From the NCBI GenBank assembly GCA_016197405.1, contig JACPVR010000001.1, forward strand, positions 124,001 through 188,000: a DNA stretch of 64,000 nucleotides, written 5' to 3'. The notes under the pieces were generated by a model, which saw only the letters and a program-made list of their open reading frames with translations, had not been told where the DNA came from and searched no databases. This document shows positions 54,273 through 63,600 of the stretch, piece after piece. Position numbers and translations under genes: made by a program. This DNA is from Mycobacterium sp. (GTDB lineage Bacteria > Actinomycetota > Actinomycetes > Mycobacteriales > Mycobacteriaceae). Every line of letters starts with the position of its first letter. Within the stretch, counting starts at the first letter, position 1.

Positions 54273-56482
54273 GGCGTCTTCTCGGATTGCGGATAGGGAA
54301 TCATCAGCTGCTCCAGGGTGATCGGCAGGTCACGCAACCGCTTACCGGTGGCGTGCGCAATGGCGTTGGCGATGGCGGCGGGCACCCCGCAGGTACCGAT
54401 CTCTCCGATGCCGCGGACGCCGATGGGGTCGAGATCGAAATCGGAACTGTCGACGAAGGTGATGTCGAACTCGGGCCGGTCGGCGTGCGTCGGCAGATAG
54501 TATTCGCCGATCGGCAAGGCGGTCGCCTGGTCGTACGGTATCTGTTCCAGCAGTGCCATCCCGAGCCCGAAGGTGATGCCGCCCATCACCTGATTGCGTG
54601 CGAGTTTGGGGTTGAGCACACGTCCGCAGTCCATCACCGCCACCCACCGGGTGACGCTGGCCCGCCCGATCTGCTCGTCGACCTCGACCTCGCAGAAGTG
54701 CACGCCGAACGATTGCGATACTGTCGCGTCCTGCTGCGCGGCAGTGCTTTTGGTGACGAAGGTCAACTGATCGCGATAAGCCGCGACCTGCTCGGCAGGA
54801 CACGCGGCGATATCCACCTGGCCGGGATCCGCACCGTGGTACCGCGAGTCACGATCGGCGATCAGTGCTGCGACGAGCCGTCGTCGCCATTCACCGGCGG
54901 CGGCGAACACCGCGGAGCCGACGGTGGCGGTCGTCTGCGATGCCCCGCTGTAGGGTGCCGCCGGGAAAGCGGAATCGCCGGAGGCGAAGCTGACCCGTTC
55001 CATCGGGAGGCCGGTGAGCTCGGCAGCGACCTGCGTCATCACCGTGCGCACTCCGTTGCCGACTTCGTGTGTCGCCGAGGCGAACTGCACATTGCCCGCC
55101 GAGTCGGTCACGACGCTGCATCCGGCCGGCATGCGCCGGCCCGGATACGTCGCGGTCGCCATGCCCCAGCCGACCTGGACGCCGTTGCGCCGCATCGATC
55201 GCGGCGCCCTGGACCGCTCCCGCCAACCGAAACGCTGCGCACCGGTTTCGTAACACTCCAGCAGATGCTTGCCCGACCACGGTTTACCGCTGGCCTGGTC
55301 GACATCGATGTGGTTGCGGATGCGCAGATCGAGTGGATCGATATCGAGCTCAGCGGCGAGCTCGTCGACCGCTGACTCGAGCGCGAAGAGCCCGGGCGCC
55401 TCCCCTGGCCCGCGCATGAAACACGGTGTCGGGGCATTGACGCGGGTCGTCCGGTGGGACACCACGAGATGCGGTGAGCTGTAGAGAAATCGGGTGGACA
55501 GACCTGCGGGTTCGCAGAAGTGCGCCACGGTGGAGGTTTCGGTCTCGGTGTGGTGTTCGGTGCTGGCGATCCGGCCGGCGCGGTCGGCGATCAGGGTCAG
55601 GTTCTGTTCGGTGCGGGGCCGATGTCCGGTGGAGGTGAACATCTGGTCGCGGGTCAGCACGAGTTTGACCGGCCGGTCCACCGTTCGGGCGGCGACCGCG
55701 CACAACACGACGTGCATCCACAGGAAGCTCTTCGACCCGAAGGCGCCGCCGACCAACGGCGCCAGGATTCTTATGCGGTCCTCGGCCATCCCGAGTTGGC
55801 GGGCGAGAGCCGTTCGCTCCCCCGCGATCCACCGGGTGCTGTCGTGAACGGTCAGATTGTCACCGTCCCAGTACGCGATGGTGGCCGACAGCTCGATGGG
55901 GTAGTGCGCGTTGCGGGGTGTGGTGTACCGCACGACGACACGGTTCGACCCGGCGTCCGGGCCGGGCGGCTCGCCGCGACGATCCTGCAGTTTCTCGTCT
56001 TCGAGCTTCACGAAATGGTCGGGCCGGTAGCTGCCGTGGCGGATCTGCCCGACAGTCCCTGCGGACACCGGCGCGGACCGATAGTCCAGGTCGAACAGGG
56101 CGGCCGCATGGGTGGCGTTCTCCAGGGTGTCGGCGACGACGACGGCCAGGTGTTGGCCCACGTGCTGGACGCTGAGGTCGGACAGCGGCGGTCGCCGCTC
56201 GAAAGGCAGGTCGGCGGTGAGCTCTTCCGGCAACTCGTGCAGCACGGGACAGTTCAGCGGCGTCAGCACGTGGAGCACCCCCGGTGCCGCGCCGGCCCGT
56301 TCGGCTCCGGCGCGAACCGATTCCTCGGTGACGCGTCCGTGTGCGGTCTGCGACTGCACCAGCACCGCGTAGGTGAGGCCGGGGACGTCGGCATCGGCGG
56401 TGTAGCGCGCCCGTCCGGTCACCTTGTCGACGCCCTCGACCCGGTTGACCGGCCGTCCCACGTTGTCCGACGCCGCAGGCAT
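54269..56482 (-). CDS. Molybdopterin-binding subunit of a xanthine-dehydrogenase-family hydroxylase
   Basis: 737 residues from ATG 56480-56482 (MPAASDNVGRPVNRVEGVDK). The Moco region has ILAPLVGGAFGSKSFLWMHV, then MRGPGEAPGLFALESAVDEL, and ATHEVGNGVRTVMTQVAAEL, with the Glu of the GxGExG-type motif in GVRGIGEIGTCGVPAAIANA. It hydroxylates an aldehyde, purine or N-heteroaromatic using water. The longer frame continues through the 26-bp palindrome and is less likely. It is divergent from the old-yellow-enzyme gene across 212 bases. Confidence 0.92.
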   Translation of the reverse strand: MPAASDNVGRPVNRVEGVDKVTGRARYTADADVPGLTYAVLVQSQTAHGRVTEESVRAGAERAGAAPGVLHVLTPLNCPVLHELPEELTADLPFERRPPLSDLSVQHVGQHLAVVVADTLENATHAAALFDLDYRSAPVSAGTVGQIRHGSYRPDHFVKLEDEKLQDRRGEPPGPDAGSNRVVVRYTTPRNAHYPIELSATIAYWDGDNLTVHDSTRWIAGERTALARQLGMAEDRIRILAPLVGGAFGSKSFLWMHVVLCAVAARTVDRPVKLVLTRDQMFTSTGHRPRTEQNLTLIADRAGRIASTEHHTETETSTVAHFCEPAGLSTRFLYSSPHLVVSHRTTRVNAPTPCFMRGPGEAPGLFALESAVDELAAELDIDPLDLRIRNHIDVDQASGKPWSGKHLLECYETGAQRFGWRERSRAPRSMRRNGVQVGWGMATATYPGRRMPAGCSVVTDSAGNVQFASATHEVGNGVRTVMTQVAAELTGLPMERVSFASGDSAFPAAPYSGASQTTATVGSAVFAAAGEWRRRLVAALIADRDSRYHGADPGQVDIAACPAEQVAAYRDQLTFVTKSTAAQQDATVSQSFGVHFCEVEVDEQIGRASVTRWVAVMDCGRVLNPKLARNQVMGGITFGLGMALLEQIPYDQATALPIGEYYLPTHADRPEFDITFVDSSDFDLDPIGVRGIGEIGTCGVPAAIANAIAHATGKRLRDLPITLEQLMIPYPQSEKTP

Positions 56483-56538
56483 ACCGGAAACCTCTCGTCG
56501 CGTGTTGTCCTGCTCAGCGTGACCGCTGTCGCCCCTCT

Positions 56539-56564
56539 CGTCATCAGTCATGTGACTGATGACG
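56539..56564. promoter_or_regulatory. 26-bp palindrome in the divergent promoter region of the catabolic island
   Basis: CGTCATCAGTCA (56539-56550) and TGACTGATGACG (56553-56564) are exact reverse complements with two bases between. The site is 57 bases upstream of the molybdenum-hydroxylase start and 131 bases upstream of the old-yellow-enzyme start, in the middle of a 212-base gap. It is a strong candidate operator for one of the island's regulators. Confidence 0.7.
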
Positions 56565-56694
56565 CGTGCGCTCACCGTGCGGACAATTGGTGCTGGCGGT
56601 GCCCGCGATTCCTGCCAGCGCCAATGACAGACGGCGTCCAGCCGAGCAGAGTCGACGGCAGCACCATCAGCCCGGACAGGAAGCCAGGACCACG

Positions 56695-57786
56695 ATGCCG
56701 CATCTTTTCTCACCTCTGACCTTGCGCGATGTGACCTTCGCCCACCGCGCATGGATGTCACCGATGATGCAATTCGCCGCGGTGCCCGACGGTCCCGATA
56801 CCGGCGCCCCCACCGACTGGCATCTGCAGCATCTCGGTTCGCGTGCGGTGGCCGGCGCGGCGCTGGTCATGGTCGAGGCGACGGCCGTCGAACCGGCCGG
56901 ACGCAGTAGTCATCACGACCTCGGGCTGTGGAACGACCGGCAGGCGGTGGCGTTTCGCCGGATCACCGACTTTCTGAAGGCTCAGGGCACCGTGCCCGGA
57001 ATCCAGATCGTGCATGCCGGACGCAAGGGGTCCACCGGTGTCCCCTGGCCCGACGACTCCCGGGCGCCGCATGAGCACTGGCAGACCGTCGGTCCCAGCG
57101 ATGTCCCCTTCGGCAGGTTGTCGTCGCCCGCGCAACTGAGCGTCGGGGAGATCGCCACCACCGTCGACGCTTTCGCCGCTGCCGCCCGCCGCGCCGCGCA
57201 GGCAGGTTTCTCGGTACTCGAAATCCACGGCGCCCACGGCTATCTCATCCACCAGTTCCTCTCCCCACATTCCAACCTGCGCCGCGACGCCTACGGCGGT
57301 CCGCTGGAACACCGCATGCGTTTCGCCCTCGAGGTTGCCGAAGCGGTGCGTGCCAACTGGCCCGCCGGGCTGCCGTTGTTCTTCCGCGTCTCGGCCACCG
57401 ACTGGCTGGCCGGCGATACCGACGACCAGCGGCCCGGGTGGACATTGGCCGACACCCTGGAATTGGCCGGACGACTCAAAGCGCTCGGTGTCGACCTCAT
57501 CGACGTCTCGTCAGGCGGTTCGGCTCCGGACGCCAAGATTCCGGTCGCGCCCAGCTACCAGGTCCCGTTCTCGGCCAGAGTCCGCAAGGAGATCGAGATC
57601 CCCACCGCGGCGGTCGGTCTCATCACCGAACCCGAACAGGCCGACAGCATCATCGCCGACGGCGAAGCCGATGCGGTGTTCCTGGCCCGCGTGCTGTTGC
57701 GCAACCCGGCCTGGATTCGGCAGGCCGCCGATCAGCTCGGTCACGTCCTGCCCCACCCGGTTCGCTACGCACGGGCGTTCAGCTGA
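56695..57786 (+). CDS. NADH:flavin oxidoreductase of the old yellow enzyme family
   Basis: 363 residues, YqjM-like size. MPHLFSPLTLRDVTFAHRAW (N-terminal strand), IQIVHAGRKGSTGVPWP, EIHGAHGYLIHQFLSPHSN with the usual substrate-binding His pair, and GAHGYLIH/RRDAYGG motifs, then AVGLITEPEQADSIIADGEAD and VFLARVLLRNPAW. It reduces an activated C=C bond with NAD(P)H. It shares one base with the flavin monooxygenase, so the two are a single transcript opposite to the molybdenum hydroxylase. Confidence 0.93.
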   Translation: MPHLFSPLTLRDVTFAHRAWMSPMMQFAAVPDGPDTGAPTDWHLQHLGSRAVAGAALVMVEATAVEPAGRSSHHDLGLWNDRQAVAFRRITDFLKAQGTVPGIQIVHAGRKGSTGVPWPDDSRAPHEHWQTVGPSDVPFGRLSSPAQLSVGEIATTVDAFAAAARRAAQAGFSVLEIHGAHGYLIHQFLSPHSNLRRDAYGGPLEHRMRFALEVAEAVRANWPAGLPLFFRVSATDWLAGDTDDQRPGWTLADTLELAGRLKALGVDLIDVSSGGSAPDAKIPVAPSYQVPFSARVRKEIEIPTAAVGLITEPEQADSIIADGEADAVFLARVLLRNPAWIRQAADQLGHVLPHPVRYARAFS

Positions 57787-58943
57787 TGCGTGCTCTCGTC
57801 GTCGGCGGATCGCTCGGCGGGCTGGCAACCGCGCACGAACTGCGTTTCACCGGAGCCGATGTCGCGGTCTACGAGCGCTCGGTGGACCGAACGCAACCAC
57901 GCGGCGCGGGGATCGTCATGCAGTCCGAGGTCGCCGAATTGCTCGGGCGCCTCGGCAGATCGGTGCCCTCGGTGAGCGTGTCGCTGTCCGAACGCCAACA
58001 ACTGCATCGCCATGGTGAGCCGAGCCGCTACTCGGCACCGCAGTGGATGACCGCCTGGGACACCCTCTACCACGCGCTGCGCGAATCGCTCGCAGGTGTA
58101 CCCGTACGGCTCGACAGCTCGCTGGAACACCTGAGCCGCGACGGCGGGCAGGTCACCGCGACATTCGGTGACGGCCACAGCGCGGTCGGCGACTTCGTGG
58201 TCGGCGCCGACGGTATCGGTTCCACCACCAGGAGACTGCTCACCGGCCGCGACGATCTCCGCTACGCCGGCTATGTCGCCTTCCGCGGCTTGGAAGCCGA
58301 ATCGGATATGCCCGAACAGCTGATGGAACTGCTCGCCGACAGGTTCACCATGTACGCCGTTCCCGGCTTGCAGATGCTGTGCTACCTGGTGCCGGGCGCA
58401 GCGGGGCAGCGCGGCGCGGGGCAACGCCGCGTCAACTGGGTCTGGTACGTCAATACCGCCGAAGACCGGTTGGCCCCGCTGATGACCGGGCGCGGTGGTC
58501 AGCACTTCGATCATTTCCTGCCGCCCGGTGAGCTGACAGACTCGTCACTGGCGGCACTGCACGAGCTGGCCGAGCGCGAGCTTCCGGCACCGTTGGCCGA
58601 ATTGCTGGGATTGTCAAAGGTTTTCCTCCAGCCGGTGTTCGACCTTGCCCCGGCGCGCATGGTGGCCGACCATGTGGCGCTCGTCGGCGACGCGGCGGGA
58701 ACAGTGCGCCCGCACACCGCGTCGGGGACGTCGAAGGCGTTCGGCGATGCCGCCGGATTGGCGCAGGCGTTGGCCGGTTGGCGTCCCGGAACCGAACTGC
58801 CCCTCGCCGCGCTGCAGACCTGGGAAGTCGACCGGCTGTCGCACCTGCAGGCCGTCGCACAGGCCGGCGTCAGGCTGGCGACCAGGTCCGGTCTGGGCCC
58901 GTTCCCTGCGGTGCGAACTCCCGCAGTTCGTGACGCCGGCTGA
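57786..58943 (+). CDS. FAD-dependent monooxygenase, 2,6-dihydroxypyridine-hydroxylase-like
   Basis: 385 residues. The FAD site is VVGGSLGGLATAHELRFTGA (about 5-24), with GGSLGG replacing GxGxxG as in the DHPH group, then VVGADGIGSTTRRLL, and the GD motif VALVGDAAGTVRPHTASGT. NADPH-dependent ring hydroxylation of a pyridine-like or phenolic substrate is expected. It shares a transcript with the old-yellow-enzyme homologue. Its 3' end overlaps the convergent LAL regulator by 74 bases. Specific substrate not known. Confidence 0.87.
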   Translation: MRALVVGGSLGGLATAHELRFTGADVAVYERSVDRTQPRGAGIVMQSEVAELLGRLGRSVPSVSVSLSERQQLHRHGEPSRYSAPQWMTAWDTLYHALRESLAGVPVRLDSSLEHLSRDGGQVTATFGDGHSAVGDFVVGADGIGSTTRRLLTGRDDLRYAGYVAFRGLEAESDMPEQLMELLADRFTMYAVPGLQMLCYLVPGAAGQRGAGQRRVNWVWYVNTAEDRLAPLMTGRGGQHFDHFLPPGELTDSSLAALHELAERELPAPLAELLGLSKVFLQPVFDLAPARMVADHVALVGDAAGTVRPHTASGTSKAFGDAAGLAQALAGWRPGTELPLAALQTWEVDRLSHLQAVAQAGVRLATRSGLGPFPAVRTPAVRDAG

Positions 58944-61632
58944 CACCCAGCTTGGGATACGCCTGGTAGAGATGCGATCCGATGGTGCGTGGCGACAGCT
59001 TGAGGCGGGCCGCGATCTCACGGTTGGTCAGACCGGACGCGGCGAGCGTGACGATCTGTTGTTGCTGGGCGGTCAGCCCTTCCAACGCGGCCGGCGTGCG
59101 GGTCGGCGGCGACGCGCCTCCGGCGGCACGCAGCTCGGACGCCGCGATATCGGCCAGCGGGTGCGCTCCGAGTCGATCGAAGGTCTCCAATGCCGCGCTC
59201 AGCTGGGTCCGGGCTTCGCTGGGGTGTCGCGTGCGGCGTAACCATTCGCCGTAATGCAGGCGAGCACGCGCCTGCTCCAGCGGCCAGTCCTGCCCCGCCG
59301 GATCGAATACCGCGAGCCGGTAGTGGTGTTCGGCCTCGCGGTCCGGGGTTGCCACCAATGCCAGCGCCTGGTGGCGCAACAATCCCAACCGCACCGGCGG
59401 GCGCGATCCCAGCCGGTCGGCGATGCCGGCGATGACGGTTCGTGCCTCCGCGGTCCTGCCACAGCGGGCCGCCGACCACGCCAGTTCGGCCATGCCGCGG
59501 TAGGAGACCACGAAATGCGCCGGCCGGCCATCGGTGCCGAACAGCCGCCCGAACAACTGGTATGCACCCTCGAAGTCACCGGCGCCCGCCGCGCTCCAAC
59601 CGGCGGCGCGTATCGAGGCGACCTCGGTGGCGAGTGACTCGCCGGTGTGACGAGCACCGTTGCGCGCCCGGTTCAGCGCGTTCTGCGAGCCTGCGCGATC
59701 ACCTCGGTAGGCCAGGAGTTGCGCTCGGCACGAGGCGATTTCACCGTCCAGTAAGGTCAGCTCGGAGACCGCGGGCATCGCCGCGGCGTCGTCGAGCAGT
59801 CCCGACAGCGCTGTCCAGCGCCCGGTGTCCAGCAGCGCCCAGGCAAGTGGGGCCAGCAGATGGGTGAAACCGCGCAGGCCACCGGCGTCGGTGAAGAGGT
59901 CGACGGCCTGAGCCAGGTCCCGGGCCGCGGTCGCGCTGTCCTCGGCCAGGTAGGCCGCCAACCCGGTCACCAACCGGCGATACGGTTCCACCGCCGCCGG
60001 GCCGGGCCGTTGCCAGCGCTCGTCCAGCGTGCCGTCGGCGAGCAACCCGATATAGGCGCGTTGCAGGTCGACGGCATCGGCGGGAAATGCCCCGGGCAGC
60101 TGCGCACCGGCACTCCTGGCATCCGGCATCCGTGACAGCCAGCGGCGTAACAGATCTCGCTGCCGTCGATCACCGGAGTGGTAGGCAGCCGACGCGGCCA
60201 CCGTGACGAGATGTAATGCGAGCGGTCCCGGTGGTGGGTTCGGATTGTCGAGCACCGAGTGGATCAGGCCGTTCGCCTCCGACAGGCGCGCCGACTGCAG
60301 CAGTACCGAGGCCCGGGTCCATATCGCGTACCCGCGCAGTGTTGCGTCATCAGTGCCGGCCACGGCGCGATCGCTCAGTGACCGCGCCCAGGCGGGGTCG
60401 CCGGCGAAGTTCGCCGCGCGGGCGGCCAGACCGTACCGACGGGCCGCGCTGACGTTGTCGGTACTCAGTTCGGCGGCGCGCTGCAGCCCCCGCGCGATGT
60501 ACAGCTCGTCGCCATGCCGCAGCACCGCGGTTTCGAGTGCGGCGGCGGTGTTTTCATCGGGATGGCGGGCGGCCGACGCGGCGTGCCAGGCCCGGCACAG
60601 TGGGTCGAGCCGCGCGGATTCCGACAGTGCCAGATGCGCGATGCGACGCTCGTGCGGGCTGCTCTCGGCGTATGCCGCGGTGCGCAGGAGCGGATGGTCG
60701 AACCGCACGAGCCCGTCGTCGGTGATGGTCAGCAGACCCGCCGACACGGCCGGATCCCAGCGGCTCAGGTCCGGTCCGAGTCCCGCGGCCTCGGTGATCG
60801 CATCCACCGACTCGGTGCCGACACCCGCGGCCGCATGGCGCATCAGCGCGCGGCAGTCCGGTGGCAGACCGGCCAGCAGCCCGACGAATTGGGCGTAACC
60901 GCCGCCGGGTCCGGCGATGCCCTGGACACGGAACTTCGTCACCCCGGTGCGGGCGCAGGCGCGGGCGGATTCGATCAGAGCCAGCGGGTTGCCGCGTGAC
61001 CACCGCACCAGTTCACCGCGGAGGGCGGGTGCCGGCGGCCGGAGTTGGGTTTCGAGCAGTTCGGCTGCGTGCCTGTCGTCCAGGGGCGCCACCTCGACAA
61101 CCTGTGCAACCCGGTCCATTCCGTTCGGCAGCGCACCGTGACGGGCGCTCAGCAAGGCACGCACCCGCGCTCCGGTCAACCGGGCGATGACGTAGACCAG
61201 GACGTCGTGGGAGTACCGATCGAGCTTGTCGACGTCGTCGACGACGAGCAGCACCGGGGCTGCCTTGGCGACCATGGCGAACAACGCCAGCACTGCCTGC
61301 TTGAGCAGCACCTGCGGCGGTCGGGGTGCCGGGGATGATTGCAGCGCCTCGGACAGGCTCAGGCGCAGTGGCGCGGGCAGGCTCTCGACGGCATCGACGA
61401 TGGGCCAGAGCAGTTCGTTGAGCGACTGGTACGGCTGCGGTGAGTCCTGTGCGCCGGCTGCGGCGAACAGGACTCGGATGTCACCGTCGGACACCGATGT
61501 CACGGCATTGCGCAACAGTGCCGACTTTCCGATTCCGGTGGGACCCGCCAGCAGCAACGCGGGCGGCGCACCATCGGCCCCGCGGGCGACGTTCATGGTC
61601 AGCTCGACCAGTTCGTCCTGCCCGATGATCAC
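58870..61632 (-). CDS. LAL-type LuxR family regulator (AAA ATPase and HTH)
   Basis: 920 residues, GTG start. The N-terminal ATPase has Walker A LAGPTGIGKSAL (about 28-39) and Walker B LLVVDDVDKLD (about 130). A long TPR-like helical region follows. The C-terminal LuxR helix-turn-helix is EGLTAQQQQIVTLAASGLTN, then REIAARLKLSPRTIGSHLYQ (about 850-895). Large ATP-dependent activators of this LAL/MalT type respond to pathway metabolites. It is flanked by the catabolic genes and a PucR-like regulator, so it probably controls the island. Its 3' end overlaps the monooxygenase. Confidence 0.9.
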   Translation of the reverse strand: MIIGQDELVELTMNVARGADGAPPALLLAGPTGIGKSALLRNAVTSVSDGDIRVLFAAAGAQDSPQPYQSLNELLWPIVDAVESLPAPLRLSLSEALQSSPAPRPPQVLLKQAVLALFAMVAKAAPVLLVVDDVDKLDRYSHDVLVYVIARLTGARVRALLSARHGALPNGMDRVAQVVEVAPLDDRHAAELLETQLRPPAPALRGELVRWSRGNPLALIESARACARTGVTKFRVQGIAGPGGGYAQFVGLLAGLPPDCRALMRHAAAGVGTESVDAITEAAGLGPDLSRWDPAVSAGLLTITDDGLVRFDHPLLRTAAYAESSPHERRIAHLALSESARLDPLCRAWHAASAARHPDENTAAALETAVLRHGDELYIARGLQRAAELSTDNVSAARRYGLAARAANFAGDPAWARSLSDRAVAGTDDATLRGYAIWTRASVLLQSARLSEANGLIHSVLDNPNPPPGPLALHLVTVAASAAYHSGDRRQRDLLRRWLSRMPDARSAGAQLPGAFPADAVDLQRAYIGLLADGTLDERWQRPGPAAVEPYRRLVTGLAAYLAEDSATAARDLAQAVDLFTDAGGLRGFTHLLAPLAWALLDTGRWTALSGLLDDAAAMPAVSELTLLDGEIASCRAQLLAYRGDRAGSQNALNRARNGARHTGESLATEVASIRAAGWSAAGAGDFEGAYQLFGRLFGTDGRPAHFVVSYRGMAELAWSAARCGRTAEARTVIAGIADRLGSRPPVRLGLLRHQALALVATPDREAEHHYRLAVFDPAGQDWPLEQARARLHYGEWLRRTRHPSEARTQLSAALETFDRLGAHPLADIAASELRAAGGASPPTRTPAALEGLTAQQQQIVTLAASGLTNREIAARLKLSPRTIGSHLYQAYPKLGVSRRHELREFAPQGTGPDRTWSPA

Positions 61633-61692
61633 CTCTGCGAGTGTGGCGGCGCCGCGGGCCGCCGCTCAATGTCGGCGATCACACAAATTGGG

Positions 61693-61702
61693 CATAATTA
61701 TG
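61693..61702. promoter_or_regulatory. AT-rich palindrome, possible -10 region of the LAL gene
   Basis: CATAATTATG is a 10-bp perfect palindrome in the 79-base gap before the LAL start, and on the minus strand it contains a CATAAT-like -10 element. No convincing -35 is visible. Such AT-rich sequence is unusual here. Confidence 0.35.
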
Positions 61703-61711
61703 TACCCGCGA

Positions 61712-63499
61712 CTATGACTCCGCGACCTGCTGGACCGTCAGCGCGGCGCTGAAGTGCACCGCGGCGGCCGGGTCGGCGAGGTCGACACCGCACAACGATT
61801 CGATGCGGCGCAATCGCTGCGTGACGGTGTTGGGGTGCACATGCAGGGCGCCGGCCGTCGCACCGCGGTCGAGCCTGTGGTCGAGGTAGGTGCGAAGCGT
61901 CCCGATCAGATCCGTGTGATGGGCTGCGTCATAGGCCAGCAGCGGCCCCAACGCACGGTCGGCGAAGGCCACCAGTTGCGCCGAGTCGTCGAGTTGCAGC
62001 AACAGACCGAGCACACCCAGATCTTCCAGCCGCACAACGGTATTCGTTCGGCCCGCGCGGATGGCGATATCGAGCGCACCCTTGGCCGTGCGGTAGGCCC
62101 CACCGGAGGTCGTGGCATCGCGCGGCGACACCGCGACCGTTGCCCTGACGGCGGATCCGGCGGCCATCGCCTCCTGCATCATCGCCGCGTGGTCGCCGTC
62201 GGCGCGGTTGTCGTCGACGGGCCACATCGTCACGATGTTGCCGCGGTGCATGGCCACCAGCGGGCGGGGGCGGTGTCCGGCCACGAGTTCGGAAACCGTG
62301 TGCAGTGCCCGCTGATAGAGCCGGGTGTCGTCGACCGGATCGCCGCCGGCTGTCAGCGCGCCGACGATGGCGACATGCGGACGCGTCAGATCATGCCCGA
62401 GCCGTTGCGCGCGCTGCGTCAGCTGTTCGGATGGCACCGGGCCGCCGGCGAGCAGGTCCGCGAGCAGTTCGCCACGCAGCCGATGTTCCACCTCGGCTGC
62501 GGTTCGCATTCGCAACAATTCCAGCGATATGACTATCGACGCGTGCTCGACGGCGCGCGCTCCGATCCGATCCAGTGCAGATTCACTGCGGGCGAACCAA
62601 ATTCGCGCAGCGGTGTCGTCATCGAGTCTGGCCAGGGAGACGTAGAACCGGGTGCCGTCGTCGACGGCGGAGGCCACCAGCGCCGGTGCGGACGCCGTCT
62701 GCGCATCCAGGATCGCACCGGCGCGCCACGCGGTGTCCGGCAGTTCGGCACGGTCGCCCGCCACCGCCAGCACGGTGTTACTGGTGTCGTCGATGAGCAC
62801 CGGTCGCGCGATCAATTCCGCGAGCACCGCGGCGATGCCGCTCAGACCACCTGATCGCAGCGTGACCGCCAGCAGTCGCTCGTGGATCTGCTCGGAGCGG
62901 GTCAGCACATCGCGCTGATCGCGCAGCGAGTCGTTGAGCCGGCGGAGTTCGTCGAGCCTGTTGGCGGAGGTGACGGCGATGGCGGCGTGGTTGGCCAACA
63001 ACGACAGCCGCTCGATCTCGAAGTCGGTGAAGGTGTGGACCGGTTTGTAGTAGCCGTTGAGGGTGCCGAGGATCTCCGCACCTGCCACCAACGGAACGCT
63101 GACGATGGCCCGGTAGCCCTGCTCGCCGGCGACGCCGCCCCACGGCCCGAAGTCCGGTTCGGCGGTGATGTCGCGCAACGCCACCGGCCGGCCGCCGCCG
63201 AAGGCACGGCTCGACGGCGATCCGCTGCCAAGGCCTATCGGCCGATCGCTGTTGACCCGTGCCACGTACTCCGGGGACAGCCCGCTCCATCCGGTGATGA
63301 GCAATTTCTCACCGGCACGGTCCGGGGTCAGCACCCCGACGAAGTCGAATCCCAGCAGGCTGCGGGCGGTATCGGCGACCAGGTTGAGGACATGGCGCAG
63401 ATCGGTCGCCGACGTCGAGACCGAACTCAGTTCGCGCAGCGCGCCCAGCCAGGTCAGCAGTTCCGAACCCGGCTTGCCGCGAGTGTCGACCGATGTCAT
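61712..63499 (-). CDS. PucR/CdaR-type regulator with GAF domain
   Basis: 595 residues from ATG 63497-63499. A GAF domain (about 35-190) has GFDFVGVLTPDR, ITGWSGLSPEYVA, YRAIVSVPLVAGAEILGTLN and FTDFEIERLSLLANHAAIAV. A middle region with LLAVTLRSGGLSGIAAVLAE follows. The C-terminal PucR helix-turn-helix is LDRGATAGALHVHPNTVTQR with LRRIESLCGVDL (about 550-580). Such proteins usually activate a nearby catabolic operon on binding a small molecule by GAF. It is divergent from the aldehyde dehydrogenase at 63601, its most likely target. An upstream start is possible but not needed. Confidence 0.9.
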   Translation of the reverse strand: MTSVDTRGKPGSELLTWLGALRELSSVSTSATDLRHVLNLVADTARSLLGFDFVGVLTPDRAGEKLLITGWSGLSPEYVARVNSDRPIGLGSGSPSSRAFGGGRPVALRDITAEPDFGPWGGVAGEQGYRAIVSVPLVAGAEILGTLNGYYKPVHTFTDFEIERLSLLANHAAIAVTSANRLDELRRLNDSLRDQRDVLTRSEQIHERLLAVTLRSGGLSGIAAVLAELIARPVLIDDTSNTVLAVAGDRAELPDTAWRAGAILDAQTASAPALVASAVDDGTRFYVSLARLDDDTAARIWFARSESALDRIGARAVEHASIVISLELLRMRTAAEVEHRLRGELLADLLAGGPVPSEQLTQRAQRLGHDLTRPHVAIVGALTAGGDPVDDTRLYQRALHTVSELVAGHRPRPLVAMHRGNIVTMWPVDDNRADGDHAAMMQEAMAAGSAVRATVAVSPRDATTSGGAYRTAKGALDIAIRAGRTNTVVRLEDLGVLGLLLQLDDSAQLVAFADRALGPLLAYDAAHHTDLIGTLRTYLDHRLDRGATAGALHVHPNTVTQRLRRIESLCGVDLADPAAAVHFSAALTVQQVAES

Positions 63500-63530
63500 G
63501 CAGCCAGAATGCCAGTGAAGTGTCCGCAAG

Positions 63531-63586
63531 CACACAAAAGCCGCAAAATGCTGTCTGCGTTGACATTGAAGTGGTCGTTTGGTGTG
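63531..63586. promoter_or_regulatory. Imperfect inverted repeat around a TTGACA element
   Basis: CACACAAAAG (63531-63540) and GTTTGGTGTG (63577-63586) form an imperfect inverted repeat in the 101-base gap between the PucR-like regulator and the aldehyde dehydrogenase. TTGACA at 63560-63565 is a good -35, but the -10 17 bases later (TGTGAC) is poor. A regulator binding site is possible. Confidence 0.35.
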
Positions 63587-63600
63587 ACGACACTCATAGC

